A stretch of 64,000 nt of DNA from SHZI01 sp964417725 (GCA_964417725.1 CAYQIV010000012.1:1-64000); one strand, 5' to 3'; numbered from the stretch's first letter, positions 42,056 to 50,834 are shown. Numbers and translations are program-made. The notes: generated by a model from the sequence alone, not told the origin.

Positions 42056-43966
42056 TCAGGCTTTCGCTCCCGCGTCCCGGTTGCCCGCCTCCTGAAGAAG
42101 GATCCTGTTGAGTCGCTGGACGAAGGCCCCGGGGTCGGCGAGTTGCCCACCATTGGCCAGGCATGCCTGGTCGAAGATCAGCAACGCGAGGTCCGTGGTC
42201 CGCTCGGCAACCTGCTCCGCCGCGAGGCGCCGCAGCAGCGGATGCACCGGGTTGATCTCAAGCACGGGCAGGGCATCGGGAACGGGCTGCCCGGCCGCCT
42301 TCATCAGCAGGCGCAGCTGCTCGCCCGGGTCATGCTCGCCGACGACCAGGCATGCCGCCGACTCGGTCAGCCGCCGGGTGACCCGCACGTCGCTGACCTG
42401 CCCACCCAGTTCGGCCTTGATACGCGACACCAGTGTGTCCGTTTCACCATCGATGTCGTCCGTGGACGCAGCCTCGTCATCGAGCTTCAGCTCGCCCCGC
42501 TTCACATCGCGAAACTCGAGATCCTCGAACGCATGCAGGTGCGTCATCAACCACTCGTCGATGGGCTCACCGAGCAACAGCACCTCGATGCCCCGCTTGC
42601 GAAACACCTCCAGGTGCGGGCTCGAGCGGGCCGCCTGGAAGCCCTGGGCGCAAACGTACCAGATGTATTTCTGGCCGGTCTGTTTGCGCGACACATAATC
42701 CGCCAGGGACTGGTCAGGGGTCTCCTGGCCGGTGTGCGTGGTGGAGAAGCGCAACAGCTTGGCGATGCGTTGGCTGTTCCCCGGGTCTTCGGCCGGGCCT
42801 TCCTTGAGGACCCTGCCGAATTGAGCCCAGAAGGTTGCGTACTTTTCCGGCTCCTCGGCGGCCATCCGCTCAAGCATGTCGAGGACGCGCTTGACCAGTG
42901 CCGCGCGCATCGACTCGACAGCGGCATCCTGTTGGAGCAGCTCACGGGACACATTGAGAGGCAAATCGGCCGAATCGACGACACCGCGCACGAAGCGCAG
43001 GTAAAGCGGCAGGAATTGCTCCGCGTCATCCATGATGAAGACGCGCTTGACATAGAGCTTGAGGCCGCGCGGCGCCGTGCGGTTCCAGAGGTCCCAGGGC
43101 GCATGGGCCGGGATATAGAGCAGGCATGTGTATTCGCGCCGGCCTTCGACACGGTTATGGCTCCATGCCAGCGGCTCGCGGAAATCGTGGCTGACGTGGT
43201 TGTAGAAACCACGGTATTCCTCGTCACTGATCTCACTTCGGGGGCGCGTCCAGAGCGCCTGTGCGGCGTTGACGGTTTCCTCTTCGCCCGACCCTTCACC
43301 GCCCTCCCGCGCCTTCGTCATGCAGACCGGAAAGGCAATGTGGTCGGAGTAACGCCGGATCAGGGCCCTGACACGCTGCTCGTCGGCAAACTCCAGGGCA
43401 TCTTCGCGCAGATGTAGCGTCACCTCGGTGCCGCGCGCCGGGCGATGCACCGTCTCAACCTGGAATTCACCCTGGCCGTCGGACTGCCAGCGGACGCCTT
43501 CCGTGGCCGGCAGGCCCGCCTTGCGGGTCAATACCTCGACCTGCCCGGCGACGATAAACGAGGAATAGAAGCCGACGCCAAACTGACCGATCAGGTTGGC
43601 ATCATTGCGCTGGTCGCCGGTCATGCGCGACAAGAACTCGCCCGTTCCTGACCGGGCGATCGTCCCCAGATGCTGTATCACCTCGTCACGCGACATGCCG
43701 ATGCCGTTGTCGGTCACCGTGATCGTCTTGCGATCGGCATCGACGGCAATGCTGATGCGCAGCACCGGATCGTCTTCGAGCAGCGAGGTATCGCCAATGG
43801 CCTCGAAGCGCAGCCGATCGGCGGCATCCGAAGCATTCGACACCAGCTCACGGAGAAAGATTTCACGATTGCTGTACAGCGAATGGATCATCAGGTGCAG
43901 GAGCTTCTGCACTTCGGCCTGGAAGCCGCGGGTCTCCCGACCCTGTTCGGTTTGCACCTCGGTCAT
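42056..43966 (-). CDS. htpG: molecular chaperone HtpG (bacterial Hsp90)
   Basis: ATP-dependent Hsp90 chaperone of 636 residues. The N-terminal GHKL ATPase carries FQAEVQKLLHLMIHSLYSNREIFLRELVSNASDA with the catalytic Glu and Mg-binding Asn, then VTDNGIGMS and GQFGVGFYSSF. Middle-domain landmarks are SDHIAFPV, LYIPAHAPWDL and YVKRVFIMDD, followed by the C-terminal dimerisation domain. Three consecutive ATG codons (43966, 43969, 43972) follow GAGAGG; spacing favours 43966. It is preceded by a near-perfect sigma-32 promoter. Confidence 0.97.
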   Translation of the reverse strand: MTEVQTEQGRETRGFQAEVQKLLHLMIHSLYSNREIFLRELVSNASDAADRLRFEAIGDTSLLEDDPVLRISIAVDADRKTITVTDNGIGMSRDEVIQHLGTIARSGTGEFLSRMTGDQRNDANLIGQFGVGFYSSFIVAGQVEVLTRKAGLPATEGVRWQSDGQGEFQVETVHRPARGTEVTLHLREDALEFADEQRVRALIRRYSDHIAFPVCMTKAREGGEGSGEEETVNAAQALWTRPRSEISDEEYRGFYNHVSHDFREPLAWSHNRVEGRREYTCLLYIPAHAPWDLWNRTAPRGLKLYVKRVFIMDDAEQFLPLYLRFVRGVVDSADLPLNVSRELLQQDAAVESMRAALVKRVLDMLERMAAEEPEKYATFWAQFGRVLKEGPAEDPGNSQRIAKLLRFSTTHTGQETPDQSLADYVSRKQTGQKYIWYVCAQGFQAARSSPHLEVFRKRGIEVLLLGEPIDEWLMTHLHAFEDLEFRDVKRGELKLDDEAASTDDIDGETDTLVSRIKAELGGQVSDVRVTRRLTESAACLVVGEHDPGEQLRLLMKAAGQPVPDALPVLEINPVHPLLRRLAAEQVAERTTDLALLIFDQACLANGGQLADPGAFVQRLNRILLQEAGNRDAGAKA

Positions 43967-44030
43967 CATCATCCTCTCGGCATCCGGGGAAAGGTCACAC
44001 CGGCCGTGCTCCGGCACGGCGGAGTACGAA

Positions 44031-44058
44031 GTATGGGGACAAAGCGCGCCTTTTCAAG
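44031..44058 (-). promoter_or_regulatory. sigma-32 (RpoH) heat-shock promoter of htpG
   Basis: Minus strand CTTGAAA (44058 to 44052), 13-bp spacer, CCCCATAC (44038 to 44031). This matches the E. coli RpoH consensus (CTTGAAA, 11-16 bp, CCCCATnT) in both boxes apart from the last base. Transcription should start near 44024, about 58 nt before the htpG start. Confidence 0.9.
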
Positions 44059-44070
44059 GCGCCCGCGGGT

Positions 44071-44211
44071 TCAGCCGCCGATCAGCAGGAGGGCGGCAAG
44101 CGCACAGTGGCGCAAGGAGAGCGGGCGGCGACCCAGCCAGCGCAAGCGCAGAGCGTGCACCAGGCAGTCCACATGGTCGAGGATGCGGACCAGAGATTCC
44201 GGGTGCGGCAC
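44071..44211 (-). CDS. possible small protein, 46 residues
   Basis: A GTG-started frame of 46 codons, three bases after the stop of the 59-residue gene upstream, so translational coupling is plausible. The product has an amphipathic Leu/Arg-rich middle (VDCLVHALRLRWLGRR) and a hydrophobic C terminus (CALAALLLIGG). I recognise no family. It ends 13 bp before the htpG promoter. It may be fortuitous. Confidence 0.3.
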   Translation of the reverse strand: MPHPESLVRILDHVDCLVHALRLRWLGRRPLSLRHCALAALLLIGG

Positions 44212-44214
44212 GGA

Positions 44215-44394
44215 TCAGCGTGGACGGTCGGGACGCACGACCGACAGCCTCGGACGGGGTGGCTGGCGGCACTCGTCCTCATCCATGCGCAGGTAATCCC
44301 GCACGCTGTGCAGGACATGCTCGACCCACGCACGCCGGCGCAGCGTGTCTTCATTTTTGAAAACGACGGGGGTTTCGTTGTCGGTATCTGCCAT
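44215..44394 (-). CDS. hypothetical small protein, 59 residues
   Basis: ATG at 44394. The acidic/polar N half (ADTDNETPVVFKNEDTLRRRAWVEHVLHSVRDYLRM) could form a helix, followed by a basic, Pro/Arg-rich tail. No family is recognised and there is no strong ribosome-binding site. I favour this frame over the Cys-rich alternative frame (44082-44423) because its composition is protein-like. Confidence 0.45.
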   Translation of the reverse strand: MADTDNETPVVFKNEDTLRRRAWVEHVLHSVRDYLRMDEDECRQPPRPRLSVVRPDRPR

Positions 44395-44576
44395 GTGAAT
44401 GGTCTGCCCGATGGTGTGTCCACATGCTAGGTCAATGGCGCCACGCTCGACCATGCCAGATCTCACAACACCAGCGTGTAGGGCGTGGCGGGGCGGTAGC
44501 GTGCTCACGATTTCAGGAAAAGACTTCGTGTTGTTCTTCGTTATCGTCAAATGGCTTGCCCGAGCGCGCCGCCAGT

Positions 44577-44867
44577 CTATTCTTCCGGATTCCAGTTGCG
44601 CCGTACCTTGTCGCTCCAGTTCCTGTAACCCTTCCAGGTGTACAGGCTGGGGTCCATGGCGATGCGACGCTTGTCCGGCAGGTTGACGCGGCTGAGCCAA
44701 CGGCGATAGGCGTCCCAGTTGCCAGGCTCCTGCCCGGCGGCGGTTTGGCCGCTGGCAGCCTGGCTGCGGTCGCCGAGCAGGGACCCCAGGCGCCTGACGG
44801 CGGTAACCGGCTGGCGTTCCTTGTCGGAGATCTCGGGTACGGGCGGCTGGGCTTTTTGCGTCGTCAC
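44577..44867 (-). CDS. hypothetical protein, 96 residues
   Basis: ATG at 44867 with GGAG about eight bases upstream. The N-terminal half is polar and probably disordered (TTQKAQPPVPEISDKERQPV). The C-terminal half has conserved-looking aromatics: NWDAYRRWLSRVNLPDKRR and LYTWKGYRNWSDKVRRNW, a repeated W-x(2)-Y/W pattern. I recognise no family. It stands between ppnN and the smaller genes upstream of htpG. Confidence 0.55.
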   Translation of the reverse strand: MTTQKAQPPVPEISDKERQPVTAVRRLGSLLGDRSQAASGQTAAGQEPGNWDAYRRWLSRVNLPDKRRIAMDPSLYTWKGYRNWSDKVRRNWNPEE

Positions 44868-44989
44868 GAATGACTCCGGCGTGCTGCTCTCGGGGAATCA
44901 TTGTGGAAGCGGCAGCATCTTGCCGGAAGGAACTGCATCACAGGCAACTTGTCGCCACCTCGCACGCAGCGAAGCGGATCAGCGCTGCG

Positions 44990-46348
44990 TCACACGACGA
45001 CCCTGTAGCAGGGCTCGTAGTGGTGCCCTGGCAACCGCATGCGCTGGTCGGCGACGAAGGCACGCAGCAACTCATCGAGCTGGCGCAGGATCGCCGGCTC
45101 CCCGCGAATCTCGAATGGACCCCGCGCCTCGATGGCGCGGATGCCGTCCTCACGGATGTTGCCGCTGACGATCCCGGAAAATGCACGGCGCAGGCTCGCG
45201 GCCAGATCTGTCGATGGCATGTCGCGACGGATCTCCAGGTTGGCCATCGACTCATGAGTGGCGACAAAGGGCTGCTGGAAGATGTCCGGGAGCGATAGAC
45301 GCCAGTTGAAGTAATAGGCATCGCTGCGCTGGCGGCGGAAGTCACGCACTGCACGCACACCAACCAGCACGCGACTGGCAACGGCAGCCGGGTCGCCGAC
45401 GATGATCTGGTAGCGCCCGGCCGCTTCGGCACCCAGCGTCGCGCGGATGAACCTGTCGATGCGGGCAAGGTAGTCGCGACTCGATTCCGGGCCAGTCAGG
45501 ATCATGGGCAGCGGCACGTCCCGATTGGCGGGATCGAGCAGCACGCCGAGCAGGAAGAGGATCTCCTCGGCCGTCCCGACACCACCAGGGAAGATGACAA
45601 TGGCGTGGGCCAGACGGACGAACGCCTCAAGGCGCTTTTCCATGTCCGGCATGATCACCAGCTCGTTGACGATCGGGTTGGGCGACTCGGCGGCGATGAT
45701 GCCAGGCTCCGTCACGCCGACATACCGTCCATGGCGCACCCGCTGCTTCGAATGGCCGATGGTGGCGCCCTTCATCGGGCCTTTCATCGCCCCGGCCCCA
45801 CACCCTGTACAAACATCAAGACGGCGCAGGCCAAGCTGATAGCCGGTCACCTTGGTGTAATCGTATTCCTCGCGGTTGATGGAATGTCCACCCCAGCACA
45901 CCACCAGGCTCGACTCGATGCCCGCGCGCAGCACGCCGGCATTGCGCAGGATATGGAACACCGCATTGGTGATCCCGGCACTGCTCTGCAGGTCGAAATG
46001 ACCGTTGGCAAACACCTCGTTGTTGATATAGACGACATCGCGGACCACCGTGAACAGCAGTTCACGTATGCCCCGGATCATTTCACCGTCGACGAAGGCA
46101 CTCTCCGGAGGGTTGGTCAGTGAAAGCTTGAGGCCGCGGTCCTGCTGCACGATGCCGATGTCGAAGTCGTGGTAGCGGGCCAGCACCTCGCGCGTGTCAT
46201 CGGTCACGCTGCCCACGTTGAGCACGGCCAGCGCGCAGCGGCGCAGCAGTTCGTGCTGACCGCCCTCCCCCGTCGAGCGCAGGCGATTGACTTCCTGTTG
46301 CGAAAGGACCTCGAGGGAACCTTCCGGCATGACTTCGATGAGCGTCAT
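44990..46348 (-). CDS. ppnN: pyrimidine/purine nucleotide 5'-monophosphate nucleosidase (PpnN, LOG family)
   Basis: Hydrolyses the N-glycosidic bond of nucleotides; in E. coli PpnN is activated by (p)ppGpp. The 452 residues match E. coli PpnN (454). An N-terminal domain precedes the Rossmann-like LOG core, with VVCWGGHSI, TGCGAGAMKGPMKGA and the signature PGGVGTAEEILFLLG. A C-terminal domain follows (PFVATHESMANLEI). I start at the ATG at 46348 (MTLIEVMPEGSLEVLSQQEV), the family start. Confidence 0.94.
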   Translation of the reverse strand: MTLIEVMPEGSLEVLSQQEVNRLRSTGEGGQHELLRRCALAVLNVGSVTDDTREVLARYHDFDIGIVQQDRGLKLSLTNPPESAFVDGEMIRGIRELLFTVVRDVVYINNEVFANGHFDLQSSAGITNAVFHILRNAGVLRAGIESSLVVCWGGHSINREEYDYTKVTGYQLGLRRLDVCTGCGAGAMKGPMKGATIGHSKQRVRHGRYVGVTEPGIIAAESPNPIVNELVIMPDMEKRLEAFVRLAHAIVIFPGGVGTAEEILFLLGVLLDPANRDVPLPMILTGPESSRDYLARIDRFIRATLGAEAAGRYQIIVGDPAAVASRVLVGVRAVRDFRRQRSDAYYFNWRLSLPDIFQQPFVATHESMANLEIRRDMPSTDLAASLRRAFSGIVSGNIREDGIRAIEARGPFEIRGEPAILRQLDELLRAFVADQRMRLPGHHYEPCYRVVV

Positions 46349-46407
46349 GGGTGTTCGTCCCGGCAACCACCACCCATCCCGCCGGCTGCCGCAGTCATCA
46401 TGGGGGA

Positions 46408-46941
46408 TCAGGGCAGGATATCGATCGGGGTGTTATCCGGCGTCATCAGCCAGATATCGACCATCGCCGAGTTGGAGACCGCAATGCAGCCGTTGGTCCA
46501 GTCGCGTGTCCGGTAATAGTCGAGCGGGCGGGTTGGCCGGTTGGGCAGTCCGTGGATCATGATCTGCCCTCCGGGCTGGACGCCGGCGCTGGCTGCACGC
46601 CGCGCGTCATCGGCATTGGGGTAGGACACCCGGATGGAAAGGAAATAATCACTGTTCGGGTTGCGTCCGGACAGCAAATAACTGCCCTCCGGCGTGCGGA
46701 AATCACCCTCGCGCTGTTTGTGACCGCTGGGCGCCAGGCCGAGCATGACATCGAAACTGCGCAGCACCCGGTCTTCCTTGAGCAGCAGCAGCTTGCGGTC
46801 GGCCTTGCGCACGACAACGCGATCTGCGGTTTCCATGCTGCCGGCGACAACCGGCGGCGTGCCGGCAAAAAGCAACAACAGCACGGCCATGGCCATTGAC
46901 CTGGTCACGCTGCGTCCCCCCGTGTGGAATGCCATGCTCAT
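46408..46941 (-). CDS. L,D-transpeptidase (YkuD domain), exported
   Basis: Predicted periplasmic L,D-transpeptidase of about 177 residues. A signal segment (MAMAVLLLLFAGTPPVVA) precedes the YkuD domain (about 40-177): VVVRKADRKLLLLKEDRVLRSFDV, GLAPSGHKQREGDFRTPEG, MIHGLPN, and the catalytic WTNGCIAVSN with the active-site Cys. The usual SHGC is TNGC here, as in YafK-like enzymes. These enzymes make 3-3 cross-links or anchor proteins to murein. Starts at 46935, 46941 and 46953 are all possible. It follows mltD by about 60 bp on the same strand. Confidence 0.87.
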   Translation of the reverse strand: MSMAFHTGGRSVTRSMAMAVLLLLFAGTPPVVAGSMETADRVVVRKADRKLLLLKEDRVLRSFDVMLGLAPSGHKQREGDFRTPEGSYLLSGRNPNSDYFLSIRVSYPNADDARRAASAGVQPGGQIMIHGLPNRPTRPLDYYRTRDWTNGCIAVSNSAMVDIWLMTPDNTPIDILP

Positions 46942-47003
46942 CGCGCGGCACATCAAAGAGGAAAGACGGAGCCGCGTCAAGGCCGTGGTCGACGGGTTGC
47001 GGA

Positions 47004-48533
47004 TCAACCGCCACCCTTGCGCAGCCGCAAGCGCTGGCCGGGGTAGATCCGGTGAGGGTCATGAAGGTCGTTGTAGGCAACGAGCTGGCGCTGCGATACA
47101 CCTGTGCGCTTCGCGATCAGCGCCAGTGAGTCACCCCTTCGCACCACGTAGGTGGCACCCCCGCCGGCTCCAGGACTGACCTCGCCACCCCCTGTCGGGC
47201 CACCGGGCAATGTCAGGCGCTGGCCGACCCTGATCATGTGCTTGCTGCGCAAGTTGTTCAGCGCGACCAGTCTCGCCGTCGTCGTACCATGACGCCGGGC
47301 GATCGTCGAAAGGCTTTCCCCGGGCCGCACGACGTGGACGGCATCGGCAACCTGTGCCGTCATCCGCTCACTCGCCGGGACGGCGGCGAGGCGTTCGGCG
47401 GCAGCGTCCTCGTCCAGCACAGCTGCAGGTAAACGCAGGCCGTAACCGCGCGGCACGTACTTCCTGCCCTCCCAGACAGGCGCCAGCAAGGCCGGGTTGT
47501 GCGCACGCAGCGTGCTGCGCGGGACGCCGAGGCGCTGCTCGAGCGTGTCGACACGCATGTAAGCCGGCAACACGATCTCGACATGCGGCTCCGGCACATC
47601 GGGGCGGACGTCGCCGAAGTAGCGGTTGGCGGCCTGCTCGACTTCTCGCGCCGCCAGGAAAGAGACGTAGAAATTCCGCGATGCGAAGCCGAAGGCCCGG
47701 CCTTCGTAATGCCTGACGATGGTCTCGATATCCCGTGTGCCCATCACATCCACGGCACGCCTCATTCCGTTCACACCGTGGTTGTAGGCCGTGATGGCTA
47801 ACGGCCAGCTGTCGAGCTGATCGTAGTTGGCACGCAGCAGGCGCGCCGCCGCCACGCTGGAACGGTAGGGGTCGCGGCGTTCATCGACAGCCATATCGAC
47901 GCGCATGAACTGGCGGCCCGTGCCGGGCATGAACTGCCACAGTCCGACCGCACCGGCGTAAGACCCGGCAGCCGGATTGAACGACGACTCGACATGCGGC
48001 AGTGCTGCCAACCCTTCAGGTACCCCGGCCATGCGCAGGCTGTCCGTGATGTGTCCCTGCCAGCGACCGGCCCGGACGAGCCCTTGCTGGAAACGGTCGG
48101 CAAGACCCTGCTGGACGCGGACACGGCGGGCCGCCTCACGCAATGCATCGTTGCTGATGTCGGCCGGCCACGGCGCCAGCGCCTTGCGCTGCTCGGCACT
48201 GAGGTGTCTGCGGTTGCCGTTGGCGACCGCCAGCAGGACCTGCTCGTGGTGCCTGCGTGCGCCGTCCATGCGGCGACGGCGCTCCGAGTCGCTGACCCCC
48301 TGCGGCAACGCGATCCGGGCGTACACCACGTCGAGATGCCGGCTGTCGTGGACGAGAAACGCACTGCTCGGCGTTTCGGCGAATACCCGCTGCCAGAACG
48401 CGACGTCCGGCATCAACCCCGGTGGCTTGGGCAGCAGACTATCGGCCAATGCGCCATGCAGGCAGAACAACAGACCGGCCAGCAGGCCGATTCGCCCTTT
48501 GCGCACCGCGGCTCCCCGAGACCGTATCGCCAT
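47004..48533 (-). CDS. mltD: membrane-bound lytic murein transglycosylase D with LysM repeats
   Basis: Cleaves glycan strands to 1,6-anhydro-muropeptides, the feedstock for AmpD and AnmK. The 509-residue protein has a signal sequence (about 10-30). The SLT domain contains LAALPHVESSFNPAAGSYAGAVGLWQFMPGT, with the catalytic Glu in VESSFN, and AITAYNHG. Two LysM domains follow (about 385-430, VVRPGESLSTIARRHG, and about 458-503, VVRRGDSLALIAKRTG). No lipobox is evident, unlike E. coli MltD. The ATG at 48533 is used. Divergent from the AspA-like gene. Confidence 0.93.
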   Translation of the reverse strand: MAIRSRGAAVRKGRIGLLAGLLFCLHGALADSLLPKPPGLMPDVAFWQRVFAETPSSAFLVHDSRHLDVVYARIALPQGVSDSERRRRMDGARRHHEQVLLAVANGNRRHLSAEQRKALAPWPADISNDALREAARRVRVQQGLADRFQQGLVRAGRWQGHITDSLRMAGVPEGLAALPHVESSFNPAAGSYAGAVGLWQFMPGTGRQFMRVDMAVDERRDPYRSSVAAARLLRANYDQLDSWPLAITAYNHGVNGMRRAVDVMGTRDIETIVRHYEGRAFGFASRNFYVSFLAAREVEQAANRYFGDVRPDVPEPHVEIVLPAYMRVDTLEQRLGVPRSTLRAHNPALLAPVWEGRKYVPRGYGLRLPAAVLDEDAAAERLAAVPASERMTAQVADAVHVVRPGESLSTIARRHGTTTARLVALNNLRSKHMIRVGQRLTLPGGPTGGGEVSPGAGGGATYVVRRGDSLALIAKRTGVSQRQLVAYNDLHDPHRIYPGQRLRLRKGGG

Positions 48534-48587
48534 GGGCCAATCATAACCACAGCAAGCCAATCCCGCTTCAGCGAAGTCTGCAAAACT

Positions 48588-48606
48588 GTTACGGTTTCAC
48601 GGTAAT
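48588..48606. promoter_or_regulatory. inverted-repeat operator candidate between mltD and the AspA-like gene
   Basis: GTTACGGTTTCACGGTAAT has TTACxG half-sites facing each other (TTACGG / CGGTAA) and lies centrally in the 114-bp divergent gap. No regulator family is identified. Confidence 0.25.
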
Positions 48607-48647
48607 TCTTCTGGCTTTCACCCATCTTCAGGATCTTCTTCGCCAGC

Positions 48648-49910
48648 ATGGATCATCCGGGCGTGCGTTTGCTGCTGTGTGCAGGGTTGGGACTGGCGTT
48701 GCTGCTCACCGGTTGCGAGCGCCGTACCGCGTCAGCACCCGCGGCGCCGCCCGCCGGGCAGGCCGCGGAACACGCCGCCGGGCCAGGGGCGCCCGAGCCA
48801 GCCCCCGTGGCGCCGCCGCCGGTGATCGGCGACGAGGTGCAGCACCCCGCCGGCAGTGGCGGCAACGGGGGTGCCCTGGTCCTGCTTGGGCAGACGATCA
48901 GCGCGGGATCGACGCGTCGCCTCAGCTGGTCCGGCGGCCAGTCTTTCGATGGGACGGTTGCGGAAACACCCGTGCTGGTGGTCAACGGGGTCGCCGATGG
49001 CCCCACGCTATGCCTCACCGCAGCAGTGCACGGCGACGAGCTGAATGGCATCGAGATGGTGCGGCGAACCCTGGAGGACCTCCAGCCGGGGAAACTCAGC
49101 GGCGCGGTGATCGGCATCCCGATCGTCAACCTGCAGGGCTTCCGGCGCAGCACCCGTTACCTGCCGGACCGCCGTGACCTCAACCGCTATTTTCCGGGGA
49201 ATGCCAACGGCAGCGCCGCCTCGCGCATCGCCCGCTCGTTGTTCGACAATGTCATCGTCCACTGCGACGGGCTGGTGGACATCCATACCGGTTCGCTGAA
49301 CCGCACCAATTTGCTGCAGATCCGCGCTGACCTGCACGACGAGGGGGTCAGGGCGTTTGCCGGGGCCTTCGGCAACATCGTCATCGTGCACAATCCGGGG
49401 ACCCCCGGCACATTGCGCCGTGCGGCGGTCGATCACGGCATACCGGCCGTCACGCTCGAGGCAGGGGAACCCGGCCGACTGCAGTCGGCACAGGTCAGGG
49501 CGGGAACCGCGGGAATCCGGCACCTGATCCAAGGCCTGGGCATGACGCGCAAAGTCCGCCTGCTCAAGGAGCCGCGGCCCATCTACTACCGTGCCAAGTG
49601 GATCCGCGCCGACTTCGGCGGCATTCTCTTCTCGCTGGTGCGACTCGGCCAGGTCGTGGCGATCGGCGACATCCTCGGCACGGTCACCGACCCGATCACC
49701 AACGAGCAGAACCTGATCTACTCGACGGTCCCCGGCCGCATCATCGGCATGGCGCTGAACCAGGTCGTGATGCCGGGATTCGCCGCCTTCCACATCGGTA
49801 TCGAGGCCGAAGCAGAGCCGAATGGCTCAGCACTCGAGCCGCCGCCTGCCCCGTTCCAGGCACCCGCCGAGACCAACGGTATGGGCTATGGCGAGGAGCG
49901 CCCCGAATAA
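48648..49910 (+). CDS. exported succinylglutamate desuccinylase/aspartoacylase-like (M14-related) lipoprotein
   Basis: Zinc carboxypeptidase-fold protein of 420 residues, unusual in having a lipoprotein signal (LALLLTGC, Cys about 23) and a 40-residue Ala/Pro-rich spacer. The AspA/AstE core is intact: LTAAVHGDELNGIEM (His and Glu zinc ligands), the RDLNRYFPG substrate-binding motif, and VDIHTG (second His). A C-terminal beta-domain has GQVVAIGDILGTVTDP. Cytoplasmic relatives deacylate N-acyl amino acids; this one should act at the periplasmic face or outer membrane. The substrate is unknown; a peptidoglycan or peptide amide is an inference from the mltD and L,D-transpeptidase neighbours. Confidence 0.85.
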   Translation: MDHPGVRLLLCAGLGLALLLTGCERRTASAPAAPPAGQAAEHAAGPGAPEPAPVAPPPVIGDEVQHPAGSGGNGGALVLLGQTISAGSTRRLSWSGGQSFDGTVAETPVLVVNGVADGPTLCLTAAVHGDELNGIEMVRRTLEDLQPGKLSGAVIGIPIVNLQGFRRSTRYLPDRRDLNRYFPGNANGSAASRIARSLFDNVIVHCDGLVDIHTGSLNRTNLLQIRADLHDEGVRAFAGAFGNIVIVHNPGTPGTLRRAAVDHGIPAVTLEAGEPGRLQSAQVRAGTAGIRHLIQGLGMTRKVRLLKEPRPIYYRAKWIRADFGGILFSLVRLGQVVAIGDILGTVTDPITNEQNLIYSTVPGRIIGMALNQVVMPGFAAFHIGIEAEAEPNGSALEPPPAPFQAPAETNGMGYGEERPE

Positions 49911-49940
49911 CCCCGGCGGAGCCGCAAACACCGCCCGCGG

Positions 49941-50834
49941 TCAGCCGGGACCGGGGTTGCTCCTGAGGGCGGCAATGCGCTCGGTCAGCGGCGGGTGCGA
50001 CATGAACAGGCGGCCAAAACGGCCCCGCACCCCACCCGAGATACCGAAGGCTTTGAGGCTGTCCGGCAACTGGGCCGGCTGGTGGGCCCGCTGCAGGCGC
50101 TCGAGTGCCGCGATCATGTTGTTGCGCCCGGCAAGCCGTGCGCCGCCGGCGTCCGCGCGAAACTCACGCTGGCGGGAGAACCAGAAGACAATGGTGCTGG
50201 CGAGGATGCCCAGCACCAGTTCGCACACCAGCACGGTGATCCAGAAACCGGGGCCGTGACCCCGCTCGTTGCGGAACACGGCCTGGTCGATGAACCGGCC
50301 GATGATCCGTGACAGAAAGATGACGAAAGTGTTGACGACGCCCTGAATGAGCGTCAGCGTGACCATGTCGCCGTTGGCCACATGCGAGATCTCGTGGCCG
50401 AGCACTGCCTCGACTTCATTGCGATCCATCTGGCGCAGCAGGCCGGTGCTGACGGCGACCAGCGCCGAGTTGCGCCGCGCACCCGTGGCGAAGGCATTGA
50501 CATCGGGGGCATCGTAGACCGCCACCTCGGGCATGCCGATACCGGCCTGGGCCGCCTGGCGCTGGACGGTCGCCAGCAGCCAGCGCTCCTCCTCGTTGCG
50601 CGGCTCGGCGATGACACGGGCGCCCGTCGACCACTTGGCGATCATCTTCGACATGGCCAGTGAGATGAACGATCCGCTGAAACCGATGATCGCGGCAAAG
50701 ACCAGCAGGCTGTTCAGGTCCTGCCCGGTCGAGGCGGCATAGCGGTCGATGCCGAGCAGGCGCAGGGACACCGACAGCACGATCAGTACGGCGAGGTTGG
50801 TGGCGAGGAAAAGCAGGATCCGTTTCACTGGCAT
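49941..50834 (-). CDS. htpX: membrane-bound zinc metalloprotease HtpX
   Basis: M48 inner-membrane protease that degrades misfolded membrane proteins; in E. coli it is under Cpx control. The 297-residue protein has N-terminal helices (about 4-24, 43-63), NAFATGARRNSALVAVSTGLL, HEISH at residues 147-151, two further hydrophobic segments (about 157-178, 190-212), and REFRADAGGARLAG supplying the third zinc ligand Glu. ATG 50834 is chosen. Two Cpx-like systems lie 5-12 kb downstream. Confidence 0.95.
   Translation of the reverse strand: MPVKRILLFLATNLAVLIVLSVSLRLLGIDRYAASTGQDLNSLLVFAAIIGFSGSFISLAMSKMIAKWSTGARVIAEPRNEEERWLLATVQRQAAQAGIGMPEVAVYDAPDVNAFATGARRNSALVAVSTGLLRQMDRNEVEAVLGHEISHVANGDMVTLTLIQGVVNTFVIFLSRIIGRFIDQAVFRNERGHGPGFWITVLVCELVLGILASTIVFWFSRQREFRADAGGARLAGRNNMIAALERLQRAHQPAQLPDSLKAFGISGGVRGRFGRLFMSHPPLTERIAALRSNPGPG

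Noticed and set aside
44082..44423. A Cys/Ser-rich 113-codon frame upstream of htpG.
   Set aside because: Its composition looks like a shadow of the overlapping 59-residue and 46-residue frames; no motif supports it.
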